DNA of 64,000 bases, taken from assembly GCF_005886345.1 (NCBI RefSeq), contig NZ_PNEC01000009.1:1-64000 (forward strand). The letters run 5' to 3'. The notes under the pieces were generated by a model that was not told the DNA's origin, did not search any database, and was given only the letters and a program-made list of their open reading frames with translations. Every line of letters starts with the position of its first letter. The stretch's first letter is position 1. The translations under genes and the position numbers were made by a program. This DNA comes from Pseudoalteromonas phenolica (lineage in GTDB: Bacteria; Pseudomonadota; Gammaproteobacteria; Enterobacterales; Alteromonadaceae). Of the stretch, positions 28,882 through 39,219 are shown in pieces.

Positions 28882-30346
28882 TGAATTATTAATTAATGTG
28901 ACACCCAGTGAGAGTCGTGTTGCATTAATCGAAAATGGTGTACTGCAAGAAATACAAGTTGAGCGAGTCGGTAACCTTGGTATTGTGGGGAATATTTACT
29001 TAGGCAAAGTGAGCCGTGTGCTGCCAGGCATGCAGGCTGCCTTTGTAGATATCGGCTTAGAAAAAGCCGCATTTTTACATGCGTCTGATATCGTCAACAG
29101 TGCTTCCGTTGAAGAAGGGGTCGATGATCAGCCAGTTAAAAAAGTACAAGATATTCGTGAGCTGGTAAAGCAAGGTCAATACATTATGGTGCAGGTGGTA
29201 AAAGATCCACTCGGTACCAAAGGTGCACGTTTAACCACAGACATTACCATCCCTTCGCGTTATTTGGTATTTATGCCAGATGCCACACATGTTGGTGTCA
29301 GTCAGCGCATTGAAACCGAAGAAGAGCGCAGTCGTCTGAAAAAAATCGTTGGACAATATAATGATGAAAACGGTGGTTTTATAGTAAGAACGGCTGCTGA
29401 AGGTGCCACCGAGGCCGAACTTCAGCATGATGCTGAGTTTCTTAAAAAGCTTTGGCAAAAAATTATTGGTCGCCGTCGCAAAACCAGTAAAGCAGCTATT
29501 TTGCATGAAGATTTGACTTTGGCATTCAGAACATTGCGTGATTATGTGGGTGAAGACATGGAACGTATTCGTGTCGACTCTAAGCTGACTTATCAAGAAT
29601 TAAAAGCCTTTACCGAAGAGTTTGTGCCTTTATTAGCCAATGCACTCGAGTATTATCCTGGTGAGCGTCCGATTTTCGACTTATTTGACGTTGAGAGTGA
29701 AATTCAAAAAGCATTGCATCGTAAAGTTGAACTGAAGTCAGGTGGTTATTTGATCATAGATCAAACCGAAGCGATGACCACAGTGGATGTCAATACTGGT
29801 GCATTTGTCGGCCATCGTAACTTAGAAGAAACCATTTTTAATACCAATGTTGAAGCAACATCAGCCATTGCACGTCAATTAAGATTACGTAATTTAGGCG
29901 GTATTATTATTATCGATTTCATTGATATGGTGTCAGATGAGCACAAACGTCGTGTATTACATTCTCTAGAAACGGCACTTTCTAAAGACAGAGCAAAAGC
30001 CAATATTAATGGCTTATCAGCTTTGGGTTTAGTAGAAATGACGCGTAAACGAACACGTGAAAGCTTAGAGCACATTTTATGTGATGTTTGCCCATCATGT
30101 TCTGGCCGAGGTTCATTGAAAACTGTTGAGACAGTTTGTTATGAGATCCTTCGTGAGATTGTGCGAGTCAATCGTGCATACGATGCAGACAAATTTATGG
30201 TTTACGCCTCAGCGGCTGTGAGCGAAGCATTAATTAACGACGAATATCACAACCTTGCAGAACTAGAGCTGTTCATAGGTAAACAAGTCAGTATTCAAAC
30301 TGAAAACTTGTACAGCCAAGAACAGTTTGATGTTGTTATGATGTAA
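28874..30346 (+). CDS. rng: Ribonuclease G
   Basis: 490 residues, the length of RNase G rather than RNase E, with no C-terminal scaffold region. S1 RNA-binding domain about 35-125, RNase H-like and DNase I-like catalytic parts with the metal-binding Asp residues in TVDVNTGAFVG near 305 and IIIDFIDM near 347, and the zinc-link motif CPSCSGRG near 407. It matures the 5' end of 16S rRNA and degrades some mRNAs. Its ATG lies inside the end of maf. Confidence 0.97.
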   Translation: MSSELLINVTPSESRVALIENGVLQEIQVERVGNLGIVGNIYLGKVSRVLPGMQAAFVDIGLEKAAFLHASDIVNSASVEEGVDDQPVKKVQDIRELVKQGQYIMVQVVKDPLGTKGARLTTDITIPSRYLVFMPDATHVGVSQRIETEEERSRLKKIVGQYNDENGGFIVRTAAEGATEAELQHDAEFLKKLWQKIIGRRRKTSKAAILHEDLTLAFRTLRDYVGEDMERIRVDSKLTYQELKAFTEEFVPLLANALEYYPGERPIFDLFDVESEIQKALHRKVELKSGGYLIIDQTEAMTTVDVNTGAFVGHRNLEETIFNTNVEATSAIARQLRLRNLGGIIIIDFIDMVSDEHKRRVLHSLETALSKDRAKANINGLSALGLVEMTRKRTRESLEHILCDVCPSCSGRGSLKTVETVCYEILREIVRVNRAYDADKFMVYASAAVSEALINDEYHNLAELELFIGKQVSIQTENLYSQEQFDVVMM

Positions 30347-30361
30347 GGCAGTTTAATATCT

Positions 30362-33300
30362 ATGCAAGTTAAAGCCGTGTGTTTTTTTTGTTTGCGCAAA
30401 GTGTGGCAGCTGATTGCTATCACACTGGTTTTACTTGCCGTTTTGGTGTCTGTTTTTCGCTACAGTTTGCCTTATGCCAACGACTACAAGCATGATCTCG
30501 AGACTTTAATTAACGAGCAGTTTGATGTCGATTTACGTATCGGCTCAATCACTGCAAGTTGGGAAGGGGTTGGCCCTGCCTTAGTTCTCGAAGGGGTAAC
30601 CTTTGATGATAACAATGATTCACCCATTAGCCTTCAAATTGATAACACCAGTCTACAAATAAACATCTTAGAATCGCTGCGTTTTTTACAATTGAGGTCT
30701 GACTATTTTGTGTTGGAAGGGTTTTCGGCAGATATTGATTTCAATGCCTTAGATTTATCGACACAACAAGCGCAAACAGAGTTTGAGCAGCAAGCATTGA
30801 TAGAAAGCTTGTTTTTAGGAGAGTCAGGGCATTTTGCAATTAGGGACAGCAGTTTAAACCTAACCATGGTGAATGGCAAAGAGCGCACTATTTTGCTCGA
30901 AGATGTTATTTGGCAAAACAATGTTATTGCTCACCGAGGTTCAGGCTTAGTCAGTGTACCAGGGTTAACCGAAGGGCAAATTAGTGCTGACTTGCTTTTA
31001 ACAGGTAAAACTTTTTCAGAGCTGGCTGGTGAAGTTTTTTTACAAGCTTCTCAAATCGACCTAAAAGATTGGTTGTCTCCTTACTTAGATACAGAGAAAG
31101 AAAGCCTGCATACGGATGTTAACGGTCAACTTTGGCTGTCATTGGCACATGGCAAAGTAAAAAATGTGCAATTAAACATGCAGCCAAGTCATATTCACTG
31201 GCAGCAAAACAATCAAGCTCAGCAGCTCACTTTAAATTCCGCTCAAGCATTCTTAAGCCCTATGCAGTCAGGCTGGTTACTACAAGGTTCAGAAATAAAC
31301 TTTACCCGTAATGAGTCAGGCAGTTTTACAGATATAGGCTTCAGAGCTGAATTTTCTCAAGCTCAATCAGTTTGGTTTGAAGGTGTTGAACTCTCTTTAT
31401 TGAATGAGTTTTTACAGTTAACTAATTTACCCAATACAGAGTTAGTCGCTGATTTTGCACCGTCAGGCACGGTAAAAGGTAAGCTAGAGTTTACCACTGA
31501 TAGTAAACCAAACGTTTGGCTTTACTCAGAAGACCTTTCTTGGCAGTTTGCTCAAGGAGTCCCTGCCACAGACCCTATGCGCATAGAACTTTATGCTGAG
31601 GGTGATGAGGCAACTCTTGAAGTGTTTGCTAAGCAAGGCCAATTATATACCGGAGAAATGTTTGCTAGACCCGTCCCATATAATGAACTTAGTGGGCGTT
31701 TTCATGTTTACAAATATCATGATGAGTGGCGCGTAAATAGTAATTCTATCTGGTTAGACAATAGCGAGCTGACTTTAGCGGGTGAAATGGAACTGCGCTT
31801 ATTAGAACAGCCAGAGCTAGATTTATATGTTGAGGTCAAAGGCGGCACAGGCAAAATAGCTAAGCATTATTTTCCGCAAACTTTGATGGCAGAGTCACTG
31901 ATCAATTATTTAAATAATGCTATCAAAGCAGGTCAACATCTAGGTTCACAGGTTCTTTTATCAGGCAAACTCAGTGATTTTCCATATTTAAATGGAGATG
32001 GTCGCTTTGAGGTGTTATCTGATCTAGCTCAGGCTGAATTTGCCTTTGCACCTGAATGGCCTGCTGTGAAGCAGGCATCTGCAAAACTTCACTTTGTAAA
32101 TGAACGAATGGATATTTACGTTGATGAAGGTCAGCTCATTAATCAAGTTATTAATGGTGATGTTCAAGTTAGTCTTGCGAATTTGCAGCAAGCAAGTAAT
32201 TTAATTGTCGATATAAACCAAGCAACACAGGCGCAATCGTTAGGTGCTTTCTTTGCTCAAACACCATTAAAAGACCCATTAACCAATGTCTTTGAGGTTG
32301 TTCAAGCTCAGGGTGAAGTTAGTGGCAAGATAAAGCTTGATATTGATTTAAGCAGCCTTGCGGTTAATGCCAAAGGTAAAGTTGATTTAAATAATAACTC
32401 AGTATTTTTAGCTCAACCAGGCATGCAGCTCAGTATGCTGAGCGGTCAGTTAAGCTTCAATGATGAAGTCATCCAATTAAATGATGCCGAAGCAACTTGG
32501 TTAGAGATGCCACTGACAATATCGGTGGCTGGTCAATCAATTGAGAAAGCTTATCAAGTAAAGGTAGAGACACAGTTACAAGCAAGTAGTGAGCAATTAT
32601 TACCGTATGGGCACGGTATTGTTGATGGATATATTTCAGGAAAAACTCAGCTTAATACACAGGTTAACCTTGATTTCGCACCACAAGGGTTTACCTATGA
32701 CGCAGTTTTCAATACCGATCTAGTGGGGGTCGAAAGTAACCTGCCTGCTCCTTATAACAAACTTACAGAGCAAAGTTGGCCTTTAACGGGGCAGGTACGA
32801 GGTGATGATATTTCCAATCTGATCACAGCCAATATTCAAGATAAACTGTTTTTTAATGCCATTCTAGATAACGAAACGGGTCGTTTTAGCAATACTCATA
32901 TAATTGCAGCGCAAAAAGATAGAGGATTAGCACAGCAAGGGTTTCAGGTTTCAATTGACTTACCTGAAGTACAGCTGGTGCCGTGGATTGATTTTATCGA
33001 TAGGTTGATCCAGTTGAGCGGCAAAGAGTCTGATACGCCGAGCATGTTACCTAAGCTGAATGAGATAACCGCGCAAGTTGATAACTTATCTATATCGGGC
33101 ATTCCATTTAATGATTTTGAAATGCGTTTGGAGCCTGTCGACACTGGTACACAAATACGGCTCAATGCGAAAGAGTTACGCGCAACCATTGCTATACCTG
33201 AGGGCAACTCAAGTCGCCCGATAAAAATTGATAGTGATTACCTGCGCTTAAATGTACCAGAAGTCGAATCAGAAACGTCAACTACAGAGCCTGAAACGGC

Positions 33301-34333
33301 TGAATCTTTACAGTGGCTTACACGAATGCCAGCAATAGAGTTATTGTGTGCTGATTGTAAAGTAAAGGCTTATCAACTTGATAAAGTCTCATTGTCTATG
33401 TTTGGTGATAATGAGAAGTTTAATATTTCAGAGTTAGTCGTTGATAAGCAAGATCATGTATTCAGGGGGCAAGGGAGTTGGCAAGATGGCATTACTGAGA
33501 TCAGTGGCATAATGAATAGCCGTGATATTGGTGAACTGCTCTCGGAATTCGATTTAACGTCTTCAATTAAAGATTCAAAAGCCAATATGCATTATCAGCT
33601 TAGTTGGCAGGGGGCACCTTATAAAGTCCATGTGCCGAGCTTAGCCGGGGATATTCAATGGGAATTAGGCGAAGGTCATTTGTCAGAGATAAGTGATAAA
33701 GGCGCTCGAGTATTTTCACTACTGAGTTTAGATTCGTTGGTGCGAAAGTTAAAACTCGATTTTCGTGATGTTTTCTCAAAAGGCTTCTTCTACAACAGTA
33801 TGGAAGGCAGCATACAAATCGCAGAAGGTATCGCCTACACCAAAGATACGAAAATGGATGGGGTACCAGCAGACTTAACCATTCAGGGTTTTGCTAATTT
33901 AGACACCCAAGAAATTAATTATGACTTGGCAATTGCGCCTCAGGTGACATCAAGTTTACCTGTGATTGTCGGTTGGATGGTAAACCCAGTAACGGGTATC
34001 GCTGCCTTGGCCCTTGACCAAGTACTGCACTCTGCCCGAGTGATTTCTGAAATTAAGTTTAAAGTAACCGGTACTATGCAAGAGCCAGTAGTGACTGAGA
34101 TTGACAGAAAGAGTCGTGAAATCGAGATCCCTAAACCTGCACAAAGTGAACCCCCTGCACCGAGTGAACAACCAGCTTCTCAGCCAGTTGTTGAAGGTGA
34201 GGCCTTAAGCCAGCCTTCTTCGGGAGCCAGTCTGGTTAAAGCTGAGACGTTAGTGACAGGTCAAACTCCAGTAAAAACAAAACAAAACGTACAAAGTAAA
34301 AACGAAGATAAAGCGAATGAAGGAGGAAATTAA
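30362..34333 (+). CDS. yhdP: YhdP, AsmA-like inter-membrane lipid transport protein
   Basis: 1323 residues. One N-terminal membrane helix (about 13-34) is followed by a very long periplasmic beta-strand-repeat region of the AsmA/DUF3971 type and a C-terminal AsmA_2-like domain near 1090-1250. The last 70 residues are Pro/Ser/Gln-rich and low-complexity, accounting for the extra length over E. coli YhdP (1266). With TamB and YdbH, YhdP forms a hydrophobic groove bridging the inner and outer membranes for phospholipid transfer. It starts 15 bases after rng and its TAA overlaps the ATG of the next gene. Confidence 0.93.
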   Translation: MQVKAVCFFCLRKVWQLIAITLVLLAVLVSVFRYSLPYANDYKHDLETLINEQFDVDLRIGSITASWEGVGPALVLEGVTFDDNNDSPISLQIDNTSLQINILESLRFLQLRSDYFVLEGFSADIDFNALDLSTQQAQTEFEQQALIESLFLGESGHFAIRDSSLNLTMVNGKERTILLEDVIWQNNVIAHRGSGLVSVPGLTEGQISADLLLTGKTFSELAGEVFLQASQIDLKDWLSPYLDTEKESLHTDVNGQLWLSLAHGKVKNVQLNMQPSHIHWQQNNQAQQLTLNSAQAFLSPMQSGWLLQGSEINFTRNESGSFTDIGFRAEFSQAQSVWFEGVELSLLNEFLQLTNLPNTELVADFAPSGTVKGKLEFTTDSKPNVWLYSEDLSWQFAQGVPATDPMRIELYAEGDEATLEVFAKQGQLYTGEMFARPVPYNELSGRFHVYKYHDEWRVNSNSIWLDNSELTLAGEMELRLLEQPELDLYVEVKGGTGKIAKHYFPQTLMAESLINYLNNAIKAGQHLGSQVLLSGKLSDFPYLNGDGRFEVLSDLAQAEFAFAPEWPAVKQASAKLHFVNERMDIYVDEGQLINQVINGDVQVSLANLQQASNLIVDINQATQAQSLGAFFAQTPLKDPLTNVFEVVQAQGEVSGKIKLDIDLSSLAVNAKGKVDLNNNSVFLAQPGMQLSMLSGQLSFNDEVIQLNDAEATWLEMPLTISVAGQSIEKAYQVKVETQLQASSEQLLPYGHGIVDGYISGKTQLNTQVNLDFAPQGFTYDAVFNTDLVGVESNLPAPYNKLTEQSWPLTGQVRGDDISNLITANIQDKLFFNAILDNETGRFSNTHIIAAQKDRGLAQQGFQVSIDLPEVQLVPWIDFIDRLIQLSGKESDTPSMLPKLNEITAQVDNLSISGIPFNDFEMRLEPVDTGTQIRLNAKELRATIAIPEGNSSRPIKIDSDYLRLNVPEVESETSTTEPETAESLQWLTRMPAIELLCADCKVKAYQLDKVSLSMFGDNEKFNISELVVDKQDHVFRGQGSWQDGITEISGIMNSRDIGELLSEFDLTSSIKDSKANMHYQLSWQGAPYKVHVPSLAGDIQWELGEGHLSEISDKGARVFSLLSLDSLVRKLKLDFRDVFSKGFFYNSMEGSIQIAEGIAYTKDTKMDGVPADLTIQGFANLDTQEINYDLAIAPQVTSSLPVIVGWMVNPVTGIAALALDQVLHSARVISEIKFKVTGTMQEPVVTEIDRKSREIEIPKPAQSEPPAPSEQPASQPVVEGEALSQPSSGASLVKAETLVTGQTPVKTKQNVQSKNEDKANEGGN

Positions 34334-35157
34334 TGCATCCTCAAGCCTTTATTGTGCAGATGTGCTCAACCATGAGCGCAGAGCAAAACTTCAACTATCT
34401 GCAACAGCAACTTACCCAAGCAAATTTAAAACAACCGGCTTTAGTCTGTTTGCCCGAAACTTGGATATGCTTTAACAAAGACGCTACAACCACGCTTGAA
34501 CAGAGTAAAAGCAACCACCTTTGGGTTGAGAAGTTAGCGCAACTATGTCGCCAATTTGGTATTTGGCTTGCTGCAGGCACCATTGCATTACCCTCTGAAA
34601 ATACTGGTAAATACTATGCTGCCAGCCTACTCTTTAATGAACAGGGTGAGGTTGTAGCGCAATATAACAAGATCCATTTATTTGATGCGCAAGTACAAGA
34701 TGGTAGTGGTGGCTATCGAGAGTCTAAATATACCCAAGCTGGCCACAATGTGGTGGTTGTCGATTCGCCCTTTGGCAGAATTGGTTTAAGTGTATGTTAT
34801 GATGTGCGTTTTGCAGGCCTTTATCAGAAGATGATGGCACTGGGTGCAGATATTATTTTAGTCCCTAGCGCATTTACCACAGTCACTGGCGAAGCGCATT
34901 GGTTGCCTTTATTACAAGCCCGAGCCATAGAAACACAATGTTATGTATTGGCGGCAGCACAAGCAGGACTGCATGACAATGGCAGAGCGACTTACGGCCA
35001 CAGTGTTGCTATCTCACCTTGGGGTGAGGTGTTAGCGAATGCCAAAACTGAGCTGACAAACATAGAGTGTCAGCTAGATTTATCAGAACTCCAACAAGTT
35101 CGTGCCAGTTTACCTGTGCACCAACATAACCGATTTAAGAGCACGTTTTATGAATAA
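34333..35157 (+). CDS. Nitrilase-superfamily C-N hydrolase
   Basis: 274 residues with the catalytic triad Glu42 (LPETW), Lys113 (YNKIHLFD) and Cys155 (LSVCYDVRF). This is the Nit1/NitFhit-like branch, whose characterised members (YafV-related and Nit1) hydrolyse deaminated glutathione or omega-amides as metabolite repair. An excellent AGGAGG site lies inside the end of yhdP. It overlaps tldD by eight bases. The yhdP-nitrilase-tldD order is conserved in many Shewanella and Vibrio relatives. Confidence 0.9.
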   Translation: MHPQAFIVQMCSTMSAEQNFNYLQQQLTQANLKQPALVCLPETWICFNKDATTTLEQSKSNHLWVEKLAQLCRQFGIWLAAGTIALPSENTGKYYAASLLFNEQGEVVAQYNKIHLFDAQVQDGSGGYRESKYTQAGHNVVVVDSPFGRIGLSVCYDVRFAGLYQKMMALGADIILVPSAFTTVTGEAHWLPLLQARAIETQCYVLAAAQAGLHDNGRATYGHSVAISPWGEVLANAKTELTNIECQLDLSELQQVRASLPVHQHNRFKSTFYE

Positions 35158-36589
35158 TGTTGAGCAGAACTTATTAACGGATAGTCAGCTTACCAGAGAG
35201 CAACTTGAGCAAACTCTAAGCTATATTCACCAACATCAAGTTGATTACGCAGATTTATACTTTCAATCAAGTTATAACGAGACTTGGGTGCTAGAAGACG
35301 GCCTAGTAAAAGAAGGCAGTTATAACATCGAGCGTGGTGTCGGTGTACGTGCGGTTTCAGGTGAAAAAACCGGTTTCTCATATTCAGATGCCATCAACAT
35401 CGAAGCATTAAATAAAGCGGCAATGGCTGCGCGTAGTATTGCGCAAGCGGGCGAAAGCAAAGCAGTACAAGTATTTAGTGACGTTACAGCTAAGCAGCAA
35501 TTTGCGCCACTGCAACCAATCACCAGCATGAGTGATAACGACAAAGTTGCGCTTTTAAAAGAGATTGAAAACTACATTCGTGAGCTTGCACCTGGTGCAC
35601 AGCAGGTTGTTAGCTCGATGTCTGCGGTCTATGAAGAAGTGTTAGTGGCAGCCAGTGATGGCACTTTTGCGACTGACATTCGTCCGCTGATCCGCCTTAA
35701 TTGCTCAGTATTACTTGAGAAGAATGGCCGCCGTGAACGTGGCGGTGCAGGTGGCGGTGCACGCCTAGATTATGGCTACTTTAAAGAGCTAGTCGACGGA
35801 AAGCCACGTTGGATGGAATACGCCAAAGAAGCGGTTCGTATGGCAAAGGTAAACCTGGAGGCGATTGACGCGCCAGCAGGCGCTATGCCTGTTGTGTTGG
35901 GTGCTGGTTGGCCAGGCGTGTTGTTACACGAAGCGGTAGGTCATGGTTTAGAAGGCGACTTTAACCGTAAAGGCGCATCGGCATTTAGCGGTAAAGTGGG
36001 CGAGAAAGTAGCTTCTAGTTTATGTACCGTAGTCGATGATGGCACTATTGCTGACCGTCGTGGCTCCTTAAACATAGATGATGAAGGCACGCCAGCGGGT
36101 TATAACGTGCTTATTGAGAATGGTATTCTGAAAGGCTACATGCAAGATAAGATGAATGCGCGGCTGATGGGTGTGGCTCCAACCGGTAATGGTCGTCGCG
36201 AGTCTTACGCGCACTTACCCATGCCGCGCATGACCAATACCTATATGTTACCGGGTGAGCACAGCCAAGAAGAGATCATCAGTACCGTGAAAAAAGGCGT
36301 GTTTGCGTCAAACTTCGGTGGTGGTCAGGTTGATATTACTTCGGGTAAGTTTGTATTTTCAGCCTCTGAAGCGTATTTAATTGAAGATGGCAAAATCACG
36401 CAACCGATTAAAGGTGCAACCTTAATCGGCAATGGACCAGATGTAATGCATAAGATCTCTATGGTCGGTAACGATTTAGAGCTAGATCGCGGTGTCGGCG
36501 TATGTGGTAAAGATGGCCAAAGTGTGCCAGTTGGTGTGGGCCAGCCAAGCTTGAAGATCGACGAAATCACAGTCGGTGGTACAGCTTAA
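35150..36589 (+). CDS. tldD: TldD subunit of the TldD/TldE metalloprotease
   Basis: 479 residues from the ATG at 35150 (MNNVEQNLL), close to 481 in E. coli; the longer reading from 35102 lies wholly in the nitrilase gene. The [11 protein letters not shown] motif near 257 holds the zinc ligands and Glu. TldD with TldE (PmbA) forms a barrel-shaped protease that degrades unfolded peptides and matures microcin B17 and the CcdA antitoxin. The pmbA gene is not in this window. A bidirectional terminator follows. Confidence 0.96.
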   Translation: MNNVEQNLLTDSQLTREQLEQTLSYIHQHQVDYADLYFQSSYNETWVLEDGLVKEGSYNIERGVGVRAVSGEKTGFSYSDAINIEALNKAAMAARSIAQAGESKAVQVFSDVTAKQQFAPLQPITSMSDNDKVALLKEIENYIRELAPGAQQVVSSMSAVYEEVLVAASDGTFATDIRPLIRLNCSVLLEKNGRRERGGAGGGARLDYGYFKELVDGKPRWMEYAKEAVRMAKVNLEAIDAPAGAMPVVLGAGWPGVLLHEAVGHGLEGDFNRKGASAFSGKVGEKVASSLCTVVDDGTIADRRGSLNIDDEGTPAGYNVLIENGILKGYMQDKMNARLMGVAPTGNGRRESYAHLPMPRMTNTYMLPGEHSQEEIISTVKKGVFASNFGGGQVDITSGKFVFSASEAYLIEDGKITQPIKGATLIGNGPDVMHKISMVGNDLELDRGVGVCGKDGQSVPVGVGQPSLKIDEITVGGTA

Positions 36590-36618
36590 GCAATCGTTTA
36601 GTTTCGAATTAAAGACAT

Positions 36619-36651
36619 AAAAAAACCGATATCACTGATATCGGTTTTTTT
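36619..36651. terminator. Bidirectional terminator between tldD and accC
   Basis: Nine-base stem ACCGATATC with a three-base loop, flanked by seven A on the left and seven T on the right, so it works in both directions for the convergent tldD and accC transcripts. Confidence 0.92.
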
Positions 36652-36665
36652 GTAAAAGCGATGTC

Positions 36666-38009
36666 TTATTGAAGACCTAGCTTTTTCTCTAGGTAATGAA
36701 TGTTCGTGCCACCATTTTGGAAGTGCTCATCCGCAAGGATGTCTTTATGTAATGGTGTGTTGGTTTTAATACCATCGATCACTAATTCATTTAAAGCATT
36801 ACGCGCACGCGCGATTGCAACGTCACGGTTCTCACCATAAGTGATAAGCTTACCGATCATTGAGTCGTAATGTGGTGGTACAGTGTAGTCAGCATAAATG
36901 TGGCTGTCCCAACGAATACCTAAGCCGCCAGCAGGGTGGAAGCGTGTGATTTTACCCGGTGAAGGAATAAAGCTCACAGGATCTTCTGCGTTAATACGAC
37001 ACTCAATGGCGTGACCTTTGATCACAACGTCATCTTGTGTGATTGATAGAGGTTGACCCGCAGCGATTTTCAGCTGCTCTTTGATTAGGTCAACACCAGT
37101 AACCATTTCAGTTACAGGGTGCTCTACCTGAATACGCGTATTCATTTCGATGAAGTAGAATTCGCCATTTTCGTATAGGAATTCGAACGTACCTGCACCG
37201 CGATAACCGATTTCGATACATGCACGTGTACAACGGTCACCGATGAACTTGCGCATTTCAGCTGTGATACCTGGCGCTGGAGCTTCTTCAACGACTTTCT
37301 GGTGACGACGCTGCATTGAACAGTCACGCTCACCTAAGTGAATTGCATTACCTTGACCATCAGCTAACACTTGAACTTCGATATGACGTGGGTTTTCAAG
37401 GAATTTCTCCATGTAAACCATGCCATTACCAAAGAACTGTTTTGCTTCTTGTTGAGTTAATGCGATTGAATCAATTAACTCTTGCTCAGAGCGAACAACA
37501 CGCATACCACGACCACCGCCGCCACCTGCTGCTTTGATGATTACCGGGTAACCAATACGCTTAGCGATTTGAACGTTCCGCTCGTTATCTTCAGTCAGTG
37601 GGCCGTCAGAACCTGGTACACAGGGTACACCCGCTTTACGCATCGCTTCGATGGCTGACACTTTGTCACCCATTAGACGAATTGTGTCGCCTTTAGGACC
37701 GATAAATACGAAGCCACTTTGCTCAACTTGATCTGCAAAATCAGCATTTTCAGATAAGAAACCGTAGCCCGGGTGAATTGCAACTGCGTCAGTTACTTCA
37801 GCCGCAGCAATAATACGAGGAATATCTAAGTAACTCTCAGCAGCAGCTGGTTTACCGATACAAATCGTTTCGTCTGCAAGTAGCACGTGCTTTAAGTCAC
37901 GATCAGCTGTTGAATGTACAGCAACCGTTTTAATACCTAGCTCTTTACAGGCACGCAATACGCGAAGTGCAATTTCACCTCGGTTCGCAATGACTACTTT
38001 GTCTAACAT
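36666..38009 (-). CDS. accC: Biotin carboxylase subunit of acetyl-CoA carboxylase
   Basis: 447 residues with an ATP-grasp fold: glycine-rich loop [12 protein letters not shown] near 159, [18 protein letters not shown] near 200, and the catalytic segments ECRINAEDP near 327 and the preceding [14 protein letters not shown] near 288. It carboxylates biotin on AccB with bicarbonate and ATP, the first step of malonyl-CoA formation. It lies 23 bases after accB in the order aroQ-accB-accC. Confidence 0.98.
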   Translation of the reverse strand: MLDKVVIANRGEIALRVLRACKELGIKTVAVHSTADRDLKHVLLADETICIGKPAAAESYLDIPRIIAAAEVTDAVAIHPGYGFLSENADFADQVEQSGFVFIGPKGDTIRLMGDKVSAIEAMRKAGVPCVPGSDGPLTEDNERNVQIAKRIGYPVIIKAAGGGGGRGMRVVRSEQELIDSIALTQQEAKQFFGNGMVYMEKFLENPRHIEVQVLADGQGNAIHLGERDCSMQRRHQKVVEEAPAPGITAEMRKFIGDRCTRACIEIGYRGAGTFEFLYENGEFYFIEMNTRIQVEHPVTEMVTGVDLIKEQLKIAAGQPLSITQDDVVIKGHAIECRINAEDPVSFIPSPGKITRFHPAGGLGIRWDSHIYADYTVPPHYDSMIGKLITYGENRDVAIARARNALNELVIDGIKTNTPLHKDILADEHFQNGGTNIHYLEKKLGLQ

Positions 38010-38032
38010 AGCATTTGCCTTCTATTGCGTAA

Positions 38033-38509
38033 TTATTCGATGATGAATAGTGGTTGGTCGAACTCTACTGGCTCACCGTTTTCAACTAGGATAGCTTTAA
38101 CTACACCTGCTTTGTCAGCTTCGATTTGGTTCATCATCTTCATCGCTTCAACGATACATAGTGTGTCGCCAACGTTTACAGACTGACCAACTTCAACGTA
38201 TTTAGGTGCTTCAGGAGAAGCCGCTGCGTAGAAAGTACCAACCATTGGAGAAAGTACTTTATGGCCTGCAGGCTCTGCCGCTGCTGCCGGAGCCGCTTCA
38301 GCTGCCGGCGCAGCTGCCGGCGCAGGTGCCGCCGCAGGCGCTGCTACAGGTGCAGGTGCTGCAGCATAATGCTGTGGTTGTGCTGCGATAACTGGAGCGC
38401 TGCTGTGACGGTTAATACGTACCGACTCTTCACCTTCAGTGATCTCTAGCTCTGCAATACCTGATTCTTCTACTAATTCGATAAGTTTTTTAATTTTGCG
38501 AATGTCCAT
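38033..38509 (-). CDS. accB: Biotin carboxyl carrier protein of acetyl-CoA carboxylase
   Basis: 158 residues. The C-terminal biotinyl domain (about 80-158) has the biotin-accepting Lys124 in EAMKMM. A hydrophobic linker at about 40-80 is almost pure Ala and Pro, encoded by an imperfect GCC/GCA repeat around 38270-38370. It carries biotin between AccC and the AccAD transferase. Located 17 bases after aroQ. Confidence 0.97.
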   Translation of the reverse strand: MDIRKIKKLIELVEESGIAELEITEGEESVRINRHSSAPVIAAQPQHYAAAPAPVAAPAAAPAPAAAPAAEAAPAAAAEPAGHKVLSPMVGTFYAAASPEAPKYVEVGQSVNVGDTLCIVEAMKMMNQIEADKAGVVKAILVENGEPVEFDQPLFIIE

Positions 38510-38526
38510 AATGGCCCGCCTGTTAG

Positions 38527-38988
38527 TTAATTTGCGTTATTTTTGTTGTGCAGTAGATAATGTGCGGCATTTAATGCTGCTTCATAACCTAGTGCGCCTA
38601 ATCCACATATCACCCCTTCAGCCACGTCAGAAAAATAAGACTTATGACGAAAAGGTTCACGTGCATATACGTTAGTAATATGCACTTCAAAAAACGGTAT
38701 GCTGACACTTAACAGCGCATCGCGCAGTGCGATACTGGTATGTGTAAAAGCGGCAGGATTAATGATAATGGCATCGATAGCTTGCCATGCATCATGAATT
38801 GTATTTATTAGCTCTGCTTCACTATTACTTTGTACATGTGTCAGCGTGATACTCAGTTGCTCAGCTTGCTTTTCAAGGTTGTCCACAATGTCCGACAAAG
38901 TTTGTGAGCCATATTTCTCAGGCTCTCTACGGCCTAACATATTCAAGTTTGGGCCATTGAGTACTAAAATCTTAAATTTTGCAGACAT
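38527..38988 (-). CDS. aroQ: Type II 3-dehydroquinate dehydratase
   Basis: 153 residues with the type II features [17 protein letters not shown] near 10-26 (catalytic Tyr and Arg), HxQSN-like HVQSNSE near 52-58 and NPAAFTHTS near 76-84. It converts 3-dehydroquinate to 3-dehydroshikimate in aromatic amino acid synthesis. It heads the aroQ-accB-accC unit, an order shared by many gammaproteobacteria. Its promoter should be in the 231-base gap at 38989-39219. Confidence 0.96.
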   Translation of the reverse strand: MSAKFKILVLNGPNLNMLGRREPEKYGSQTLSDIVDNLEKQAEQLSITLTHVQSNSEAELINTIHDAWQAIDAIIINPAAFTHTSIALRDALLSVSIPFFEVHITNVYAREPFRHKSYFSDVAEGVICGLGALGYEAALNAAHYLLHNKNNAN

Positions 38989-39219
38989 AATTCGCGAAAT
39001 TCCTTAAAAGCTATAACAAACTAAAAATTCACTCTATTCAGTTCGTTAAACTAAGCCGTTCGATTGAAAATAGCAACTTTTTCTCACGTTCGCAGACTAT
39101 TATAGAGAGTTCGTGTTAAATAGCAGCAAAATACTGGTCTAATCAGCAAGATGATGAGGTAGGTCAATAGCCTAGGCTGCTTGCTGAATTTATCAGCTCA
39201 CAGCCTAAGTTTTGTATGC

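Noticed and set aside
38270-38380. GC-rich repeat suspected as foreign insertion
   Set aside because: It encodes the Ala/Pro linker normal for AccB.
39120-39200. Partial inverted repeat downstream of dsbD (TCAGCAAG and CTTGCTGA)
   Set aside because: The stem is only eight bases with a loop over 25 bases and no T run, so it is not a credible terminator.
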